Positions 7,700 through 12,224 of a stretch of DNA of 12,224 bases are shown here, piece after piece. Position numbers and translations under genes: made by a program. The stretch's first letter is position 1, and every line of letters starts with the position of its first letter. Source of the stretch: JAIVHA01 sp965367295 (GTDB lineage: Bacteria; Pseudomonadota; Gammaproteobacteria; DSM-19610). The stretch spans positions 1 through 12,224 of the forward strand of contig CBDUHN010000059.1 in NCBI GenBank assembly GCA_965367295.1, written 5' to 3'. The notes under the pieces were generated by a model, which made no database searches, was not told the DNA's origin, and saw only the letters and a list, made by a program, of their open reading frames with translations.

Positions 7700-8397
7700 C
7701 TACAAAAGACCCCAGATAATCTTGACGGCGGTCCCCAACAGAACGAGTCCAATGATGTACTTGAGCTGTTGACCTTTGAGTTTTTCGCTCATCAGCCACG
7801 CACCCAGTGCGGCCCCTCCCGCCGAGGCGAAACCGGTGGCACCAACCAGAGAATAGTCGATTCCTGAAAGTGTGGCGTGGGCAAGGAAACCTGTCAGCGA
7901 AGCAAACACGACAACGAAGGAAGTGGTTGCCGACGCACGTTTGGGTTCAAGCCCGGACCCCACTAATGCCGGCACGATAATGGCGCCGCCACCAATGCCC
8001 AGCAGGCCGTCGATAAATCCCGCAACACCGCCAAGGGCTGAATCACTCAACATCTGGCTTCGTGCACTGTGCCGGGTTCCCGAAGTTTTTGGCTCATACA
8101 ACATCATCATGAGGCTGGCAAACACAAGAAAGCCGGAGAACATCCACGGCAGGAAATGTAGGTCCAGCCCCTGGCTGACATGAACGCCGATTGGCGACAG
8201 TGCCACAGCACAACCAGGATCGGTACTGCCAGCCGCCATTCGACCAGACGCTTACGAATGAATGTCGTGGTGGCCACGCTTGTCGATATGGCATTCAGCA
8301 GCAAGGCGGTGTCCATTGCAACATGAATTTCGACCCCCAGCGCCAGGAAGACCGGAACCAGGATAAAGGCGGCTCCGACGGTGGCGATGGCAAGCAC
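7700..8397 (-). pseudogene. TauE/SafE-family sulfite/sulfonate exporter-type permease, frameshifted and N-terminally short
   Basis: Membrane permease of the TauE/SafE family (DUF81), which moves small organosulfur anions or sulfite; the actual substrate here is unknown. The N-terminal part is read in one frame from 8397 (AFILVPVFLALGVEIHVAMD, then LLNAISTSVAT and EWRLAVPILVV). Family sequence then resumes in another frame as ALSPIGVHVSQGLD, GLLGIGGGAIIVPAL and KRASATTSFVVVFASLTGFL, ending at 7700. The switch lies at about 8200-8210 and is explained by loss of one base, which would restore VVL-x-ALSPIG. The first in-frame start is a GTG at 8397. The protein begins inside what is normally the first membrane helix, so roughly 20-30 N-terminal residues also seem to be missing. 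It lies 15 bases after the fmdE remnant. A sequencing error could cause the frameshift but not easily the short N-terminus. Confidence 0.8.
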
Positions 8398-8412
8398 TAC
8401 ATTACCCTGGCA

Positions 8413-8803
8413 TCATGAAGCTTCGGCGTGTGCAGCCCGCTTTTCCTGGCAGGGAATACAAAGCCGCCCGGCGTCCGTTTCGATCGGTTTATTGATAAAG
8501 ACGCGTTCTCTGCATTGAGCGCACAGGTCCGTGTCGAAGCAACCTTTGGTGCGTGGAAGTTCGAACGGCTGCTTCGGTCCGATCTCCAGGAACATCGCAT
8601 CCGGTAGCCGACATAATGCCATCCAGAAAGCACCCGGCGGCATGGCCTTTTCCGGTTTCTGAAATCACATGCAGTTCCTTGTCCTGTGCCCGTTTCACAC
8701 CGAGGGCGAGCATCGCTGCTTGCGCCGCACGATAGCCTAACGGCATTGCCGGGCACTTATGACCGTGGAACGCCATGGCTGTTTCGAGTTCATCCTGTGT
8801 CAT
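8413..8803 (-). pseudogene. FmdE-family protein with zinc-ribbon tail, internal deletion and frameshift
   Basis: The family is named for formylmethanofuran dehydrogenase subunit E, but many bacterial members have unknown roles, often near molybdenum enzymes. The start at 8803 is firm: AAGGAG lies 7-8 bases upstream. Residues 13-18 are the HGHKCP hallmark, followed by LGYRAAQAAMLALGVKRAQD and KELHVISETGKGHAAGC up to SATGC (65-69). The expected TFGKGN segment and the rest of the core domain do not follow. Instead, a different frame takes over with LPDAMFLEIGP and a C-terminal zinc ribbon made of two CxxC pairs (LCAQC, LCIPC), ending at 8413. Both family blocks overlap on the same nine bases, ACCGGATGC (8597-8605, minus strand). 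This points to a deletion between short repeats that removed roughly 50-60 codons and shifted the frame. It is probably non-functional. Confidence 0.78.
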
Positions 8804-8852
8804 TTCATCATCTCCTTCGCGAATCGCGTGAGGATAGTCGGGTACCGAATGT

Positions 8853-8887
8853 TTCCTGATCTCTTCGCAACTCCAGCACTGTTGAAA
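8853..8887. repeat. Diverged 35-base direct repeat, copy B
   Basis: Partner of 5654-5688 (28 of 35 identical, same orientation). It lies about 50 bases upstream of the fmdE start codon. On the minus strand, the frame that reads into fmdE carries FQQCWSCEEIRK here, with no usual start codon upstream of it. Another frame gives a 41-codon open reading frame (8925 to 8800) whose TGA overlaps the fmdE ATG. See findings for interpretation. Confidence 0.5.
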
Positions 8888-8891
8888 CAGT
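8878..8891. promoter_or_regulatory. Perfect dyad ACTGTT-GA-AACAGT upstream of the fmdE remnant
   Basis: Six-base perfect arms with a 2-base spacer, 75-88 bases before the fmdE start codon and partly overlapping the 35-base repeat. It matches 13 of 14 bases of the dyad in the cytochrome b561 leader (5523-5536). The shape suits a dimeric repressor or activator site. No T-run follows, so it is not a terminator. Confidence 0.35.
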
Positions 8892-8986
8892 CTTTCCTGA
8901 ACAGCTCGAAATATCCGCCGATCATACCGACTCCGACCAGCTGAGGAAGGTCAGTTTTTACAGTTGTACGTTGCCTTCTGCAGCGC

Positions 8987-9037
8987 TCAGCGCACGCTAT
9001 AGCCGCGCGCCTCCAGACAGGCGGTCATGGCACGCAG
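8987..9037 (-). repeat. 3'-end coding repeat shared with the lipoprotein gene (copy 1)
   Basis: The last 51 bases of the DUF6515-type gene and the last 51 bases of the upstream lipoprotein gene (9636-9686) differ at about eight positions, counted by eye. Both encode a RAxxACLxARGYSVR ending followed by TGA. This is a duplicated or shared C-terminal module. Confidence 0.7.
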
Positions 9038-9622
9038 GTAGTCACTACGCCGCTCGGCAGGCTCCGTCCCGCTGACCCCTCCGCCAATGCGGGTCGGGTC
9101 GTAGCCGGTCTGATCGCTCGCCCACTCGTGACATTCGAATCGGTCGTCGGCCTGCTGCTGCGCGCTTTGCGCCTCACGCGGATAGACGAACAATTCGTCC
9201 GATGCCGGGTCCGCCACCACCGGCGCTTCAACCGGACGTTCCACCACCCGGTAGCCGTCGTGTCCATGCACGTAATAGACACCGCCATAGCGGTAATAGG
9301 GTACACCGCCGATGGTCAGCACCACCGCCTCCCTTGGCAGGACAGGCACCACCAGGCCGACCGGTGGTGCCACCACCATGAATCGGGTGCCAATAGGACG
9401 AAACCAGATACCATCGTGAAAGTGGTAGGGATGACCGCGGTAATTGAACACCTGGTGTCCCCGCGGTATCCGATCGACCACCGCCCCTCGGGATGGAAAG
9501 CGAAAGCCATCGTGTCGTGGGCCGTCAGGAACCCGTCCCGGATCGGCATGGGCCGGCAAAGCCAGCAGGCTACTCAGCAGTAAGGCAGTACCCATAGCCA
9601 GGAATCGAATAGGTTGTTTCAT
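8987..9622 (-). CDS. Secreted DUF6515-type protein with C-terminal Cys-pair module
   Basis: Predicted exported protein of 211 residues and unknown function. The ATG at 9622 follows GGAGGTGAGT; an upstream in-frame start at 9661 would overlap the preceding gene and spoil the signal peptide. A Sec signal peptide (1-26) ends ALPAHA. The centre (about 57-135) has two related halves: YRGHPYHFHDGIWFRPIGT and GGVPYYRYGGVYYVHGHDGY, each followed by a Val-rich strand, as in DUF6515 proteins. The tail (about 160-211) carries DRFECHEWASDQTGYDP and ACLEARGYSVR, matching the C-terminal parts of the lipoprotein encoded 13 bases upstream. Cys164 and Cys202 are the only cysteines in the mature chain and could form a disulfide. 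It is the last gene of the ferredoxin-flavoprotein operon. It probably acts in the periplasm or on the outer membrane; the role is not known. Confidence 0.87.
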   Translation of the reverse strand: MKQPIRFLAMGTALLLSSLLALPAHADPGRVPDGPRHDGFRFPSRGAVVDRIPRGHQVFNYRGHPYHFHDGIWFRPIGTRFMVVAPPVGLVVPVLPREAVVLTIGGVPYYRYGGVYYVHGHDGYRVVERPVEAPVVADPASDELFVYPREAQSAQQQADDRFECHEWASDQTGYDPTRIGGGVSGTEPAERRSDYLRAMTACLEARGYSVR

Positions 9623-9635
9623 ACTCACCTCCAGT

Positions 9636-9686
9636 TCAACGAACGCTATAGCCGCGCGCATCCAGACAAGCGGAAATGGCGCGCCG
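9636..9686 (-). repeat. 3'-end coding repeat shared with the DUF6515 gene (copy 2)
   Basis: Partner of 8987-9037 in the same orientation and reading frame. The central run GCGCGCGGCTATAGCGT is identical in both. Confidence 0.7.
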
Positions 9687-10217
9687 GTATGCCTCGACGC
9701 GGCGGCTCTCTGCCTCGACTACACTGGCAGCGTAGCGGGCCTGGGCTGCATCGGCACGGGCCTGGTGCTCCGCATCCACGCTGGCACCGGCCAGCGCTCC
9801 CACTACCGCACCGACCGCTGCACCAGTGCCACCGTGGCGCGGCCCAGAAACCAACGCTCCGACCGCGGCCCCGGTCACCGTGCCCGCGACTGTAGCGGCG
9901 CCAGCCGGCGGGTCGGGCACCACCAGCGTCTCCGTCTCGACAGCGCCGGTCTGCGCTGCCGGGTCATAACCGCTCTGGCGTACCGCCCACAGATAGCATT
10001 CATAACGATCCTGGCGGATCCTGCGCTCGCTCTGGCCCCGCATTGGATAGGCAACCACTTCTGCGGTGTCGACGGCTGCCGGGATACTCGTTGAGTGAGC
10101 CTGCTGCGCGGCGCAACCGGCCAGCAGTGCGATCAGGGGGACGGCGACCCAGACCGGAATCCTGGACGCGGTGAACAATATCGTGAACCATCGATTTGTG
10201 TTCCGATTGACTGACAT
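9636..10217 (-). CDS. Glycine-zipper outer-membrane lipoprotein with split Cys-pair module
   Basis: Predicted lipoprotein of 193 residues. The ATG at 10217 is preceded by AGGAGGTAAAT, an ideal ribosome site. The signal peptide ends in a lipobox LLAGC with Cys35 as lipidation site. The next residue is Ala rather than Asp, which predicts outer-membrane sorting. QDRYECYLWAVRQSGYDP (69-86) is followed by a glycine/alanine zipper (about 104-146, repeated GAAVGA-like units). Then comes an Ala/Glu/Arg helix and the tail ISACLDARGYSVR. The segments on either side of the zipper match the contiguous tail of the DUF6515 protein encoded next, so here the module is interrupted by the zipper. Mature Cys73 and Cys184 correspond to Cys164 and Cys202 there. 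It is spaced 12 bases after the flavoprotein gene. Related zipper proteins often stabilise the envelope; a specific function is not known. Confidence 0.88.
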   Translation of the reverse strand: MSVNRNTNRWFTILFTASRIPVWVAVPLIALLAGCAAQQAHSTSIPAAVDTAEVVAYPMRGQSERRIRQDRYECYLWAVRQSGYDPAAQTGAVETETLVVPDPPAGAATVAGTVTGAAVGALVSGPRHGGTGAAVGAVVGALAGASVDAEHQARADAAQARYAASVVEAESRRVEAYRRAISACLDARGYSVR

Positions 10218-10229
10218 ATTTACCTCCTG

Positions 10230-11984
10230 CTAGACAGGCCAACGATCGAACGGCTGTTTTTCAAGCTGCATATTGCCGTTGTCGTCTTTGTAGATATTGA
10301 TCCAGGCCTGCCAGTTCTCGTCGTCGATATCCGGGTAGTCGAGCCGGTAATGACTGCAGCGGCTTTCCTTGCGCATCAGCGACGCCTTCAATTTCATCTC
10401 GGCCGTTATGATCATATTGCGCGTTTCATGGGCGAGCCTTAACTGATGACGATCTTCTGCGAGCAGCATGGGCACATGGTGCTCTTTCAGTTCCTCCACA
10501 TAAGCCAGTGCGCCATTCATCATGCGTTCTTTCTTGATGTACAGAACGAAGTTGGGGATCATCACGGCTTGCAGTACCTGGGTCACCCAGGCCGGACTGT
10601 AGCCCTTCTCTCTTTTCAGAGGTGCAAGCATCTCTTCCCTGATTTGATTCAGCTTTGCCTCTGCAACCGGAATACGTGTAACGGCAGCACTCGCCAGGGC
10701 CGCCGCTTCCCCGGCAATGGCGCCCTGCACGGCCGATCCCGCGAGCGAACTGCCGATCTGGGTATAGATGCCTCCGGACATATAGGAACCCAGCGCATCC
10801 CCCGCCGCATACAATCCTGGAACCGTGCTCAAGCCAGTCTCGTCGACAGGTACAAGGCCCTCGGATTTATGGATGGCCATACCCGCTGACGATCCGCCGA
10901 CCGATTCACCCCCCATACCCGGGGGCCCTTCGTGCCTGGTTTGTCTGAACAGGGAAAATAACCCCTGATCCTGTCCTGGTGGCGGTGGTGGTCTGTCGTT
11001 TTCGCGAAAGGCCGCTGGCACATAAGGTCCACCCGAGAGTTCAGTGGCATCGTCGCCAGGCCTGCTTCCCGGTCTCGGTGGCCCCATCGTGACCGGACCG
11101 CCCTGCATGTAGGCGCGATAGTTAAGATCAACACCGAGATGGTGATTGATCCTGATCTCGGTGGTCATCGGCTTTTCTTCAACCTGCCCGCGCCAGTTGT
11201 CGTAACTGGAACCCGAGTTTTCTGCGGAACCCGGATGACCGTCATTCCATTCCTTGCCGGTAATTTTTGCACCAATGTCATACGCCATGATGGAGCCATC
11301 GTGGGTCAGGTCACATACCGGAAAGCCACTGGGCTTGAAGCCACCTGAGCCGGTGCAGAGCACGACGGTTTTTGCCGAGAAATGCATAACTTTGTTTTCA
11401 TCCAGGCTGAATCCTGAAGCACCCACGACACGCCCTTCTTCTTTCAGCAGATGGGTAATCATGACTCGCTCAACCAGCGGAATATCGCGCGCTTCAATGG
11501 GACGCAGAAAGCTGTTGGCATATAAGGCAGAATCAAAAAATCCCCAGGATTTCAGCTCCTGCACACGGTCGTAGGAGTGCTCGGCAAGCTGACGGGTGAA
11601 GACCGGATTGTTGGTTCCGATGGCGGACTCCGAGACCTTGGCGACGAAGTCATCGATACTCATCGAGGCATTCGACTTGTCGTAAGAGAAAATGCCCTTG
11701 GCAAATGGCGTCAGACCCGAACTGCCCAAACGGCCTTTGGAAACCATGGTGACCTTGGCGCCGGCATCATGTGCCTTGACAGCCGCAAATAGCGCCGCCA
11801 TGCCGCCACCTATGACAAGCACATCGGTTTCCCGCATGTCTTGTTTGAAATCCTTCGCGTTGATTTTGGGTTTATTGACAACAGGCTCAGCACCAAAGGC
11901 CAAAGAGGCAAATGCGGCCGTACCAACGACAGCGGCCGTAACGCCCATAAACTGACGCCGAGAAACATCAGTATCGAATTTCAT
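10230..11984 (-). CDS. Tat-exported FAD-dependent oxidoreductase, fumarate reductase/AprA superfamily
   Basis: Flavoprotein of 584 residues. The N-terminus has a twin-arginine motif SRRQFMG (8-14), a hydrophobic stretch and AFGA at about 29-32, predicting folded export to the periplasm. An FAD-binding dinucleotide fold follows at 54-84 (DVLVIGGGMAALFAA, then a beta strand ending MVSKG). The matching C-terminal FAD motif is GLYAAGDALG (390-399). A helical C-terminal domain with KESRCSHYRLDYPDIDDENW (539-558) resembles the end of adenylylsulfate reductase alpha and fumarate reductase flavoproteins. A Pro/Gly-rich insert sits at about 299-358. The ATG at 11984 follows GGAGGTAACGACT, in which the ferredoxin stop is embedded, so the two are coupled. 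The ferredoxin upstream is the likely electron partner, as in AprBA. Reaction and substrate are unknown; I would not name it aprA because the signal peptide and insert differ. Confidence 0.9.
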   Translation of the reverse strand: MKFDTDVSRRQFMGVTAAVVGTAAFASLAFGAEPVVNKPKINAKDFKQDMRETDVLVIGGGMAALFAAVKAHDAGAKVTMVSKGRLGSSGLTPFAKGIFSYDKSNASMSIDDFVAKVSESAIGTNNPVFTRQLAEHSYDRVQELKSWGFFDSALYANSFLRPIEARDIPLVERVMITHLLKEEGRVVGASGFSLDENKVMHFSAKTVVLCTGSGGFKPSGFPVCDLTHDGSIMAYDIGAKITGKEWNDGHPGSAENSGSSYDNWRGQVEEKPMTTEIRINHHLGVDLNYRAYMQGGPVTMGPPRPGSRPGDDATELSGGPYVPAAFRENDRPPPPPGQDQGLFSLFRQTRHEGPPGMGGESVGGSSAGMAIHKSEGLVPVDETGLSTVPGLYAAGDALGSYMSGGIYTQIGSSLAGSAVQGAIAGEAAALASAAVTRIPVAEAKLNQIREEMLAPLKREKGYSPAWVTQVLQAVMIPNFVLYIKKERMMNGALAYVEELKEHHVPMLLAEDRHQLRLAHETRNMIITAEMKLKASLMRKESRCSHYRLDYPDIDDENWQAWINIYKDDNGNMQLEKQPFDRWPV

Positions 11985-11989
11985 AGTCG

Positions 11990-12205
11990 TTACCTCCAGG
12001 AAACCATAACCGGAATGCTTTTTTCCGGTGTAATGGTGATTGCATCAACGGGACAATAAAGGCGACACAAATGACATATCTGGCAGTCTTCCGGATATGT
12101 AATCACGGCTTTCTTCCGCTTCTCGTCAAACTGAATCACATCGGTCGGACAGGTGACAATACAGGTTTTGCACCCGATACAGCCGTTTATCTGATGAATT
12201 GGCAT
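11990..12205 (-). CDS. 2x[4Fe-4S] ferredoxin-like protein, AprB-like electron carrier
   Basis: Small iron-sulfur protein of 71 residues with two classical cluster motifs: Cys9, 12, 15 and 19 (CIGCKTCIVTCP), and Cys41, 44, 47 and 51 (CQICHLCRLYCP). These hold two [4Fe-4S] clusters. The 21 residues between the two motifs are charged, as in AprB-type and polyferredoxin-type carriers, but the long C-terminal tail of AprB is absent. The ATG at 12205 has GAGG about 7-8 bases upstream. There is no signal peptide. It starts the operon as seen, with its stop inside the ribosome site of the Tat flavoprotein, so it is the probable redox partner of that enzyme. Whether another gene precedes it lies outside the window. 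A general bacterial ferredoxin with a different partner remains possible. Confidence 0.93.
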   Translation of the reverse strand: MPIHQINGCIGCKTCIVTCPTDVIQFDEKRKKAVITYPEDCQICHLCRLYCPVDAITITPEKSIPVMVSWR

Positions 12206-12224
12206 GGCCTTACCTCTTCGACTT

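Noticed and set aside
6765..7799. Minus-strand 344-codon open frame
   Set aside because: It runs out of frame through the intact antiporter gene and into the TauE remnant, its product has no domain, and the antiporter has a proper start and ribosome site.
9444..10094. Plus-strand 216-codon open frame
   Set aside because: Covers the opposite strand of two envelope-protein genes that have signal peptides and ideal ribosome sites.
10230..11984. Calling the flavoprotein AprA (dissimilatory adenylylsulfate reductase)
   Set aside because: The Tat signal, the Pro-rich insert and the short ferredoxin partner without the AprB tail argue against the cytoplasmic enzyme; only superfamily membership is supported.
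1..12224. CRISPR arrays, tRNA or rRNA genes, insertion sequences
   Set aside because: No regularly spaced repeats, no tRNA-like cloverleaf or rRNA sequence, and no transposase motifs or flanking inverted repeats were seen on reading both strands.

Overview
All convincing genes in this window lie on the minus strand, so transcription runs from the right end to the left end. The protein families point to a Gram-negative proteobacterium, most likely a gammaproteobacterium. The left-hand operon has the same gene order and nearly the same protein sizes as the Escherichia coli yhiI-rbbA-yhhJ locus. Ideal GGAGG-type ribosome sites, a lipobox lipoprotein and a Tat-exported flavoenzyme also fit. An AprBA/FrdA-like redox pair next to remnants of FmdE and TauE genes would suit an environmental, possibly sulfur-metabolising, organism; that last point is inference only.

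Right third (12205 down to 8987): a tight four-gene operon. It encodes a 2x[4Fe-4S] ferredoxin, a FAD-dependent fumarate reductase/AprA-superfamily flavoprotein with a Tat signal, a glycine-zipper lipoprotein and a DUF6515-type secreted protein. Gaps are 5, 12 and 13 bases, each filled by a strong ribosome-binding site. The two envelope proteins share a C-terminal Cys-pair module. I read this as a redox module working at the cell envelope with unknown substrate. It is the most interesting part of the window.

Middle (8803 to 7700): two adjacent damaged genes. One is an FmdE-family gene with an internal deletion and frameshift. The other is a TauE/SafE sulfite-exporter-family permease with a missing N-terminus and a frameshift. 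To their left is an intact CPA1 Na+/H+ antiporter (7468 to 5828). Then comes a 334-base gap holding one copy of a diverged 35-base repeat (the other copy is just upstream of the fmdE remnant) and small dyads.

Left part (5493 to 1): a cytochrome b561-type diheme membrane protein, then the yhiI-like HlyD adaptor, rbbA (912 codons) and a yhhJ-like permease that runs off the left edge a few codons before its expected end. These three genes overlap by 1 to 4 bases and form a translationally coupled ABC efflux/ribosome-associated ATPase operon.
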